A DNA stretch of 64,000 bases from Karalla daura (Eukaryota; Chordata; Actinopteri; Chaetodontiformes; Leiognathidae). Where the stretch lies: assembly GCA_029224185.1 (NCBI GenBank), contig CM055193.1, forward strand, positions 25,096,062 to 25,160,061, given 5' to 3'. The notes under the pieces were generated by a model. The model had not been told where the DNA came from. It did not search any database and saw only the letters and a program-made list of their open reading frames with translations. Of the stretch, positions 1-24,900 are shown in pieces (positions within the stretch are counted from its first letter, which is position 1; each line of letters begins with the position of its first letter). The position numbers were made by a program, and so were the translations under genes.

Positions 1-400
1 ACTGCACCTTGGGATGCCACTCCTATTACCCATGGGATTTCATCTTCATCTTTCAATTGCTGTATTCACCAGATACACTTTTATTACATTACGATACTTT
101 GTTGCTGTATATTTAATTACTCTTTACTTGTACATTACTTATTCTGCTTAATAGTCCATTACTTGCAATGGGCAAATTCAATGCAATACCGACGCCAATA
201 TTTTATTATTACCTTACCTTAATGGATTTATCTTCAAATAGTACTTTTCATGATCTGTTACTTTATTATTCACTTATTACACTAGGCATTTTACTTAATA
301 TTTACTTACTTATTTTATCACCTTTATTTCATTACTCATTATTAACATTCATTACCTAGTCTATGTGCATTATTATGAATAATTATTCATATATTATTAT
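1..400. other. AT-rich non-coding DNA (rtel1 intron 5 side)
   Basis: Low-complexity A/T-rich sequence with no coding exon that I recognise. It should lie within rtel1 intron 5 or later, since the exon-5 donor is at 1703. Similar sequence continues from 444 to about 890. Confidence 0.6.
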
Positions 401-443
401 CATTATTGTTGTCGCATGTATGCTACATGCGACAACAATAATG
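401..443. repeat. Perfect palindrome, 20-bp arms, 3-nt loop
   Basis: Bases 401-420 are exactly complementary to 424-443, with only TGC between them. The arm includes GTTGTCGCATGTA and its inverse. It is a fold-back without an obvious transposon. Confidence 0.95.
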
Positions 444-892
444 CTATATGCTATATGTATGCTACTTTGTTACTGGATATTTAATTACTTTTACATTACT
501 TTTTTTTTTTTACTAATTATATAACTTTATATGCACCGTTGGCAAAATCAATGCAATATTGACACAAAATGTGTTACTTACCTTATTGGATTATCTATTA
601 ATTTTTTTATTTTTATTTATTTTTTATTTAATTACTTTGTACATTTAATTATCTGTTATTTTATTACCAGTTACTTATTACAGCACAAATTTTACTTAAT
701 ATTTATCACACATCACATTACTTATCAACTTAATTTACGACTTAAATGTTGAATCTGTTATGTGCGTTTTATGTGTGCAATGTGTTTTTTTAAATGTACG
801 CTACTTTGACACCTTCGTTTCTTTCGGGATAAAGACAGCATTTCTATTCCTGTTTCCAATTGAAAACAAAAGTGTGCGTGCATGTGATGTGT

Positions 893-1010
893 GCGCTGCC
901 ATGGACTGGCGATCTGCCCGGGGTTTGTCCCCGCTTTCGCCCTATGTGAGCTGGGGACAGGCACCAGCAAACCCATACGACACCCTTGCGTAGAGGCGGA
1001 TATGAAGATG
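893..1010 (+). repeat. Fish interspersed repeat tail (SINE-like)
   Basis: The stretch beginning GCCATGGACTGGCGATCTG and continuing through GTGAGCTGGGGACAGGC resembles the 3' tail shared by common teleost tRNA-derived SINEs. At about 1100-1125 there is a box-B-like GGGCTCAAATCCCAG. Diverged; recognised by pattern only. Confidence 0.55.
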
Positions 1011-1703
1011 AATGATTGCCTGACACATCGACCTTATTCCTGGAGACGCTGACGCAGTCTCCAAGCAGGTCATTTGAGGGGTTTTTTTATATAGGCGAGA
1101 AGGTCCTGGGCTCAAATCCCAGTGTGAGAGGAGGTGCTAGCCCATGCCCTGCCATGGACAAGCAGCCAGGCTGCAGTGTACTCCCTGCCCTTGTCTTCTG
1201 TGCACTGGAGACGGGATACACAGTGGATATTTGGATACTAGCAAGAGAAGGGGAGGGTTTTAACGAGATGGCAGATCCCGTGAACGGGGCCATGAAGATG
1301 GTTGTGATAAAGGAAGAAACGAGGTAAACTGGAGGGTGTTGATCTGCCGGGGACGCCACTGAAGCGGCATCCCAAACAAGAGGAAGCTCCAAATGTCGTA
1401 TTCGACTGAGGGCAAGTGATTCAAGTCTCATGTTGACACGGTTATAGTTGACACCATTTTGGTGTGTGTAGTGTGCCTTTTTTTCTTTTTAACTTGTGAG
1501 CATATTTTTAGCATATTCGTTGCTAAGTGACCGTTTTTCATTGAGAACTGCGTGTCAATTTCATTATGCCATGAGAATGAATCATTTCTGATTCTACATA
1601 TGAGAAATGGCAAAACGTGGGCTTAAAGTCATGGGTGTTGCGCAGTGTGTGTCAGACAACTGACACACTCTGCATGTAGTCGTTTCAAGTGGTAAACCGT
1701 TAC

Positions 1704-15944
<14,241 letters not shown>

Positions 15945-16105
15945 CTCCTAGCAGGAACTCAGAAGTGCCACTTCACCTTGAACCCTCTTGAAAAGCTAAG
16001 TCTAACTGTTAGCAGACCAACAGTGATGCTCCACGGCTACCATCGCTCACAGTCCTCCACTTCCCGCCATACGAGTGCATTTACACCAAGTCAGACGTGT
16101 TTTGA

Positions 16106-16117
16106 TGACGTCACGTG
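16106..16117. promoter_or_regulatory. CRE overlapping an E-box in the rtel1 promoter interval
   Basis: TGACGTCA (16106-16113) overlaps CACGTG (16112-16117), about 160 bases upstream of the rtel1 ATG. Both are palindromic sites for CREB/ATF and USF/MYC-type factors. Function is inferred from position only. Confidence 0.5.
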
Positions 16118-16222
16118 GAAAAAAAGAGGCGGCTACGGCAACTCCACTTGGACAAATGTGCTTGGCTGCCAGCTTTGGGCGAACCACAGAGGTACATGTC
16201 AGTCTCAAAATTGACAAAAACA

Positions 16223-16230
16223 GTTTCCTA
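16223..16230. repeat. Target site duplication, left copy (GTTTCCTA)
   Basis: GTTTCCTA here and again at 17617-17624 flanks the 1386-bp element between them. The shared sequence can be read as 9 bp (GTTTCCTAC), so the exact cut is ambiguous by one base. Confidence 0.8.
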
Positions 16231-17616
16231 CTTAGACATAATAAAGAGTAGACGCCGCAACGGCCGCTACTGCATATTGGCGCTGACGAGCTGTGAGGCC
16301 GCCATCTTGGAATGGTCTCTGGCTCCACTCGGTGTAATCACTTAGACAGGCCCAGTGACATGTCAGCGCAATTAATCAATCATAACTCGCTGAATACTTT
16401 GGTGATTTTCACGAGTTTTTTTTTATGCAAACGTCACACATGTAGTTATGACACAGGACACTTTGTTTGACATATATTGATATTCAAAGTGGGCCTAACA
16501 CTAATAGAATATTATGATATATGGGATGTATTTCTCAAAACACACAATGTAGAAACAGATAGTGGCATTAAAAGTACTATTCAGCTTGTTCATTGAGTTT
16601 AAAAATTAAGCAATATATGAATACATTTATATATGTATAGATAGATAGAATGAAGAGAGAGAAAGAGATAAATATCCATTCATCCATCTTCTTCCGTTTA
16701 TATGGGTCCAGGTCGTGGGGGAAATATAGATGATATATAGATATAGATACATAGAAAGGGTTACGTAACAAAAAAGTGACAACCATAAGTGACTAGAACA
16801 AAGCCTGGATAATAAATTGGGAGGGGAAATGCCTCTACACACTCTCATCTTGTGTTTCAGACTTGCAATAAAATAATGAAGATTCTAAAGTTTAACAATA
16901 AATTGACACCTTGACTGAAATGAAGAAATATATATAATAACAGAATATTTACATTTATGAACGCAAATAGTCTTATGCCAAAGAGAAGCTGTATACATAC
17001 TCTTTGGAGGTGAGGCGGGAAGCTGAAGATGGATAGAATAACACCATCTCTGAGTCGGACAATCTGAACTGTCTTTCAAAATCCTCCTGCTTAAAATGTT
17101 TACTGCAACGCACAGCTGAATCACTTGTGAATCTTTCCCTCCTCAAAGCCACTTCCCACTTCTACCTGCTGTCTCTGGTTTTTGAAAACATTCAAAATGA
17201 AAACATTGCGAACATGAGAGACATGAGAAACCTTTTACAAAGGAAGCTAAGCTTATTAACCTTCTTCCTATTTTTTACTACATCCTGTCTTCATATTTCC
17301 TAATAATCATATGTACGTCTTCATATAATCTTCTTGCATCTGTCTGTCAGATTTTTCTGCTGGACATAAATACAGTACAGTAATATTCTATTCACAAATT
17401 ACAACCGAAAATAATGTTCAACCTTACTTGTGAAAAGTAACTCCATGAGCCCTGTTTTCAACAGTTTTGTTGTCCGAGTTTGACAGTTACATGCGGCACC
17501 TTGCACAGGCATGCTGCCACTTCGGTTGTTTTCACTCGAGACCTCCTCCAGATGGCGGCCGCATTTCTCGAGTCCCCGCAGCCAATGCGGCGTCTACACT
17601 TTTTTTTATGTCTATG
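16231..17616. mobile_element. 1386-bp TIR transposon between rtel1 and tbc1d25 (P-like, copy 1)
   Basis: The left end begins CTTAGACATAATAAAGAG and the right end, read inverted, begins CATAGACATAAAAAAAAG. Similarity of the two ends continues through GTAGACGCCGC and into the GCGGCCGCCATCT subterminal part. Eight-base duplications of the target flank it. The interior is non-coding, A/T-rich, with a short AGAT run and a CATCCATCTTCTTCCG motif. CA-type ends plus an 8-bp TSD fit the P superfamily, but hAT is not excluded. Confidence 0.8.
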
Positions 17617-17745
17617 GTTTCCTACGTACAACGACGGGCCATCCTGATATAGAGTACCTTTGGTACTAGTACCGTATTTAAGAACCACTGCACTAGATGG
17701 CGCTAACATCTCTCAATATGGCACAACGAAGAAGTAGATAACGAA

Positions 17746-17756
17746 GGGGCGGAAGT
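17746..17756 (+). promoter_or_regulatory. GC box overlapping an ETS-type site upstream of tbc1d25
   Basis: GGGGCGG (17746-17752) overlaps CGGAAGT (17750-17756), 110 bases before the tbc1d25 ATG. The ATG itself sits in AAGATGGCAG, close to a YY1 motif. Assignment rests on motif and position. Confidence 0.4.
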
Positions 17757-17866
17757 GGAGTGGCAGTTCTCATCTCAGTGGTCCTGCATCATTTTTATTA
17801 AACATGTCTGTATAGAAGACCCTCAGAGGTCTGGACGAGCCGTCTGCTGCCAGTCGCTCCCCTAAG

Positions 17867-18873
17867 ATGGCAGGCGAGGAAGAGAGGGGGGTAGTACGAG
17901 TTAAAGTCAAGGTGGGTGGATGTCCAAGATGATAAAGATTCTGGCAGCGGCTGCTGAACAGTTAGCCCTCGTCTGCACTTGCTTATTGAAACATCTGGTT
18001 CATGTATTCTGTCTGTCCAGAGTGCTGTGTCCAGCCACAGGTAGACCCCCGGAAAACGACCACATTTTCTGTACAACCGAGTGTTTGGAGAGAGCGTCAT
18101 TGCACTGTTTGGCCTGCCGAGCCATTTTGTTTATCAGTGGTGATTGTTGTCGCCGAGTTGCAAAAAATAATTAGTTAATTTTAATAATCTTATTTCATGG
18201 AGTGTAAGAGCAACGGGGAGACGACACTGAAATGTACGTATGAAAAAAAGCTCATCAGTGACACAGAAGCCAGGACAGCCTGGAGTTGACGTCACCTCCA
18301 GGCTGTCTGCTTGTCTGTTTTGAACTAGAGCAGACTCTGCTCTGCATTGCTGCCTAGGCTGTTCTGGCCCGAGATACTAGCGATCATGGATCAGGATATA
18401 GCTATCAGAATACCGTCTATCTCATTTAAAAGTTAGCGGAAAAGACGACCACAATAGGGTTGGGTTTTCTTTTGCCTTACTTGGAAATATACATCTGTCA
18501 TTGAACAGAGCTCCCATTTCCAAGGAACTTGCATTTATTTAGCATTCTTGGGTGAAGAAATTTTTTTACATTTTAAGCAAATTTTTAATTTCCCATTCGA
18601 CATATTAAGAGGGGAAATTTGGTAGTACTCACCCAAGACATTGTGGTGTAGAAACTTTGCGCAAATTCACAAACTGTGAGATACTTAAGTCAAAATTCTG
18701 AGATACTAAGTCGTAATTATGAGATACTAAGTCAAAATTATGAGATGGTAAGTTGAAATTATGAGATACTAAATTGTAGTTATGAGATACGTGCTGGAAT
18801 TATGAGATACCAGATGGCGGAAATGGAGACTGAAGTATGTACTGAATTCTATTTCTGCAACTTGGGCTGCTAC

Positions 18874-18905
<32 letters not shown>

Positions 18906-21900
18906 TATGCAGCCATTGATTCTGTTGCGACCCTGCAGTGATATTATTGATCTGTATTCTAAGTGCTGTGATTCCTGACTGTCCACGAACGCGTATGAAG
19001 AAGACAGGCATGTGATTGGATGAGGAGCCAAGGGGGCGGGTGGTTGAGTGTGTGTAAATGAGCAGGGCAGAGAGAGAGAGAGCAGTTACAGCCTACAGTA
19101 ACTGTTGTAGTTCTTTCAATAAGAGAAAGGTGAGACCAACCCCCTCTGACGTCCAGTTGGACGCTACAATACATATGCGGCACGGCTTCAACTTGTCACA
19201 GCCATCTACATATTTTTGACCATGACTGACATAAACATGGCGTCTCAAACGGTTGATTCAAACACAGAGATCGACTACATTGCTGTCCATCAACTGGTCA
19301 TTAGTATTTCATAATTTTGATTTACTATCTCATAATTTGCTGTTAGTATCTCAGAATTTTGACCTCCTATCATAATTTCGACTTACTATCTCATAATTCT
19401 GACGCACTATTTCATAATTTTGACTTAGTATCTTATACTTTCGACTTACTTTCTCATAATTTCAACTTAATATCTCATAATTTTGATGTAAGTATCTCAG
19501 AAGTTTGATTCAGTCTGAATTTTTTTTTTCCCCCAAGTGGTGGAAATGGTCTTCCATAGGGAACACTGTCATACATGTTTTTGTTGTTTCCTGTTTCATC
19601 AGTTGTTTTGGAGCAGGAAATCATCTAGAATATGCAGTGTTCCCAGAGGAGCATGGATGAAAAAACCTGTGACAAGGGATACAGTGTTCCGATACCCTTC
19701 CCAAGTTGTTTTTCTCACTACTGCTTTTATGTCAATGAATGTGTTTTAGACACTGTGATGTAATGCTTTTCAGAAACATGATGGGGTGCTTCCTGTGGAG
19801 TTCCGGTCGTTTGCAGTTGATCCTCAGATAACATCACTGGAGGTCTTGCAGCACATACTTATCAGAGCCTTTGATTTGAATGGGTAAGAGTAATCACTTT
19901 TGTATAGTCCTAAGCAGTGTTCAACAGCAATGTATCTGTTGTTTCAAGGTAATTTTCAATGTCTGCCAGAGGCAGCCAGGCCTTCTTTGCCCCCCCCCCC
20001 CCTGACAAACTAAGTGTCATTTGTTTACTTTAAATCGATTTTTAGGCTGCAGGAATTGCTCCTGTGATGCATGGTATGTTTAGGTACCATTAGAAACGCA
20101 CATGCATTTAGGTACCACTGTAAACCTGATAATGTAGATGATTACTGCAGTTACTGAACACAGATGGCCCAGGGCTGCATTGTGGTCCGTCCTCCATCAG
20201 GGAAGTGTTGAAGTTGGCAGTAGAGCATGAGTCGGTATGTAGGGAAAGTGCCAAAACAGCAAAAGTAGCCCAGGAGTAGTGTGCACCTGAAACCACGGCA
20301 AAGTGTGTGGATGATCTGACCTGCCTGATGAGGATGCTCGCCAAGCAAATCATCCACCAGCTCTGTAGCCCTACACCCCAGCAACCGGACTGATGCTGGG
20401 GATGTGCCGTGTACTACCAGGTCCCGTTTGAAGAGTGCAATCAACACTGGGAGAGGTTGTGGCAGTTCAAGGTGATGCTCTTCGGGCTGTGCAATGCACC
20501 TACCACTTTTGCTCGGGTGATGGACAAAGTTCTGGCTGATATTCCCCGTGAACAACTTGAAGATGCACCCCGACAAGTGTCATTTTATGCTCAAGGAGGT
20601 GTCGATCTTGGGCCACAAGGTGAAAGGGAAGGAGATCAGCACAATGTTTGGCACAATGGTTGACAAAATCTGCGGGAGATTGCAGGCCATTGAGCCAGCT
20701 AAGTGGCAGCAGGAGGAGAACCCTGATCTGCAGCCCGTGCTGCAGTGGGTGGAGGCACAAGAACGTGGGGGCGATATCCCCCAGCTGATTCTGCATGGGT
20801 GTCTGCAGCGGGCCTGGGTTGTGCTGGGACTCGGGGTGATGCAGAGGGGCCATGCTGGAGGCCGTGCATGGTACTCCAGGGTCAAGGCACTTTAGACCCA
20901 CCAAGACCCTGCGTCATCTTTAAGTCAGACAGGGCTTCTATTGGGTAATTACCGAATTGATGTGGCAGACCTTGGCCATTGCTGTGACCTGTGTAAAGGC
21001 CCCACCGGGCATTCACAGGCCCCACTCCAGCAGTAGTTGAAAGGGTGCCAATGGACATTGTAGGGTCGTTGCCCACCACTGACAGGTGCAATCGGTACAT
21101 CTTAACGGCCATGGATTCCTTCCCCAAGTGACATGAAGCGTATGCCATTGCTGATATGGAGGGTATGTTCTGTTACTTCGTTGTGCCGAACACATAGCGA
21201 CTGGGGATGGATACCACATCGTTGTGGTACGGGTACCACACCGTTGCACCCCCAGACGTCGTTTGAAAGGTTCGAATGAACCCTGGGGGAGCAACTGGCC
21301 TCCACATGTCTGAGCATCAGTGGGACAGAGACAAGGCAAGGGCCCTCGCCAGTGACGGCCCTTGCATTGAGACCTTGCGTCAGTCATGCATGCGCCCCGT
21401 CGAACTTGCCACACCAGTAGGTGGAGTCCGGGGGTTAAAACCCCGTTCACAACCAGGAAGAGCTCATTTCTCCCTCAAAGAAGTGTTGCAATGGACACTT
21501 CAGACGAAAGACTTGTTGAGGAAGTCCGCCGCTTCACCTGTCTCTATAATACAGCCCTGACAGAGTACAAAAATGATACAAAAATGAGCTAGCACAGACG
21601 CTAGGGCAGGAGGAGCATTTGTTGTGCGGCGCAAGAGCGCAGAGCCTTGCGCACCGCTGTACGCTGTGACGTCATCCCAGTGCCTCCAATAGGAGAGAGG
21701 TTGTTGGATCACGAGTTCCAGAGGACTCCAGAACTGTCATGGAGGGGCAGCTAATCAAGTTTCCCGATCTCTGGGACACAAGGTTTACCGGGCAGGCGGT
21801 CAAACTGCTCCCCGCTCAGCCTGAAGTAGATCTCTAAACGGGCGTTATGGATATATATCTCCTGGACCCAGTCTATAGTAGTTCCTGCCTTCCCATCAGA

Positions 21901-24900
21901 ACTGGATAAGCCAGGACTTAATACACCTTCTCACAAGATCGCGCTCAAACCATTTGCTAAATGTTGTTAGCTTAGCAACCTTGCCACGCGGCACAGCAGC
22001 AGTGCTGCACCTTGCTGCGCTGTGGCAGGCACCAGCCTTGGATACAAACCATCCTCATTATAATCATGTCCAAAATAATATAAATACCAAAAATAAAAGT
22101 AAACAAACCAGCTGCTATAGGGCCCCAAAAGAGAGATTTTCATTGTTTCACTGCAATGTTAAAAACAGTTCCATCATGTTGTCATTGATCTGGACCAATG
22201 TCAAACTGCCCTTGGGGCCCCCGCCCAGCTCGTGACCCTAGGCAATTGCCTAGGACGCCTACCCCATTGTGGCACTTCCGGCTTCAGCCTTGCTTGGTAG
22301 GGCTATATTCTAGCCACTTGGTTGGTTGGACAAGGCACAACTTGTTGTGTCATCACTCACCCACCCGCATTGTCATTGGCTTCAACCTGTGGCTATATTC
22401 CAGCCACATGATTGGTTTAGTGAAGTGCAACTCGCTTTGTCATTAGCTGTCCGTGTTGTATGCAATAACATGGCAGTTTTTGGCTATCTAATTTCCAAAA
22501 TAAACTAATCTTAGGTGCATTTTTATTGAGAAATGATGCTGCCACTTTCAGGCCCCGTTTTGTATGTGCACAGTGGTAATAAATGTGTGGCTAATACTAG
22601 TCTGTTAGCCAAACTACTTGACAGAAACAGCAGGAACTATTGCATATTTATTTAGCTCTTTGTTTTTGTATATATATTTTGATTTTTTTTTCAGAAATAT
22701 TGACTCTGGAAGGCAGGTAGAGGCAGCTGGATCAGCTAGTTTGGCCACAGGAGTAGTGACAGAGGTGTGGAGAACCTTGTCTTTTATCCCCAAAGTTCAA
22801 GGTTCCTTTCCTTGTGGACATGATGGCCAACAGTTGAGGGTAGCTTGGTTTGTTTTACACTCCCCCTTCATGACCCAACAGTATCTTCACTGGCAGTATG
22901 TCCCAAATGAATGTATATTGTAGTAGTTTCATTGCATATAACCATTTAAGATTGTGTTTTGTCAATGTATCACAGCCCTAAAAATGGCATTTGGTAATGT
23001 CTAAAGCTGTGGATTGTCATGAACTATGACCACTATGAACTTTTCCACTGTTGTATGATTAACCCAGCTTCAAACAAAATATGACATTATGTGTCACGTT
23101 ACGTTTGCTTTTCTTTCAAACTAGGAGGCGGAATTTTGGAATAAGTTATCTCTGTCGCGAGGGTGATGCTGAAATCTATCAGTCTCTGATGTCTGACTGG
23201 GATTTGGATGTTGCATTTGTTAATGCAGCCAAACCCCATCTGCAGCTCAAGATGGAGATCAAGTCATCAGAAGACAGTAAGTAGTATTCTCGAAGAAACT
23301 AACAAACCTATGAAATCATGGGGCTTGATTTTGTGACTTGTCTTTGAATGTAAAATGAATACTTTTATATATATATCAGTGAACGGGTAACCCCTGAATT
23401 ATTCTTATGCAAGAAGAGATGAACCTGGGGCTCTCTGGAATGAAAGGCAAAGGAGATACTGAATGGCATTACAGCACGGAGCCATTTTTGTATGGTGTTT
23501 GCATGTTCCCTCTGCGTGTGCGCGAGTTTGGTCCAGCTACCCAGGTTTTCTCCCGCAACCCAGAATCATGCATCAAGGTCTGTTGGAGACTCTAAATTAC
23601 CCCTTGGTGTGACTGACAGGGTGGATGTGAGCTAGAGATGGGCACCAACGGACCCCTGTGATGCCGCTGTGTGTAAAGCAGGTGGGGCAGATGGAGAGCA
23701 GTGCCCAGATGTTAGCCATCTCATAGAAAATAATACATATTACTTGTATACTTACATACGTGTTGCATAATATGTTACACAGTTTGGACCAGGTGACTTT
23801 AATTAGAAAGTGTGATAATCTAACCGTTCAATATAAATCACTACTTAAACCTCTAATGATTTACAAAGATGTTATAAAAGGCATTTCTCCGGGGGAAAAA
23901 AAAGATGTGATTACAGAAAGCCAAACTGTTTTAGTGTCAGTATGAGCTCACTCTTATTTTTAACAGCTTTGTTCAGACTTAAAGTGAAAGAGAGACCTGA
24001 AAGAGTGCGGCGTTCAGTATTCTAGCATTTTACTCCACTGCAGGTCCAGTTATGGAGGACTGGGACATCATAAGCCCCAAAGATGTTATTGGCTCAGAAC
24101 AGCTCCTGGCGGAGAGAACAAGGTCTTTGGCATCTGCTGCCCTTCCCTTCACCCAGAGTCTGCTCTCCCAGGTACCCAAGGTCCCTTCGCCTTCGCTTAA
24201 GCTTCCCGACGTGATTTATTTAAGCTCAGTCGCTTACAATCTTTGCTCATGGACTTGTTTTAGGTGGGCCGGACTTTGTCCAGGGTCCAGCAGGCCTTCA
24301 GTTGGTCCTACGGCGAGGAAATCAAGCCTTTCAAGCCCCCCCTGACCGACGCCGAGTTTCACAGTTACCTCAATGGCCAGGGCCAGTTGACACGGCCCGA
24401 GGAACTTCGACTCCGGATCTACCACGGTGGTGTGGAGCCTTCACTTCGGAAGGTGTCGTATCTGTGTTTCATTTATTTATTAAGCTAAATGTTTTGCAGA
24501 CCTCAAAAAAAACAAAGGTGGGTTTAGTGAATTATCATTGTGTTTCTTGACATAACATTTCAGCATAAAAGCTAAAATATTGTACAAAATGAAAATGAAA
24601 CGCTGCAGACCATATATTCCAACCACCATTTCCAAATGCAAATACCACACTTACGATGAACTCTGGACCTTTTATCTGTTCCTTCTAATGGAAAACCCAC
24701 CTGGCTAGGAAGAGCTGAGCAGCATGTCGCTTTTTGTACTTTTAGTCGCTTTAAAAAGGAGGAGAGCAGGTAAAAAGCGTGTCGTCATTCATAGACCCTT
24801 CATATGTGGATGTATATACCTTCTGAAAAGTCTGGACCTAATGCACATCTTGGTTGTTTCATTTTAAATTCCATGTGGTAGTATACAGAACCCAAATGCT

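Noticed and set aside
22680..22720. A possible extra tbc1d25 exon after a CAG acceptor near 22694
   Set aside because: Exon 2 joins exon 3 in frame without it and its translation shows no family similarity.
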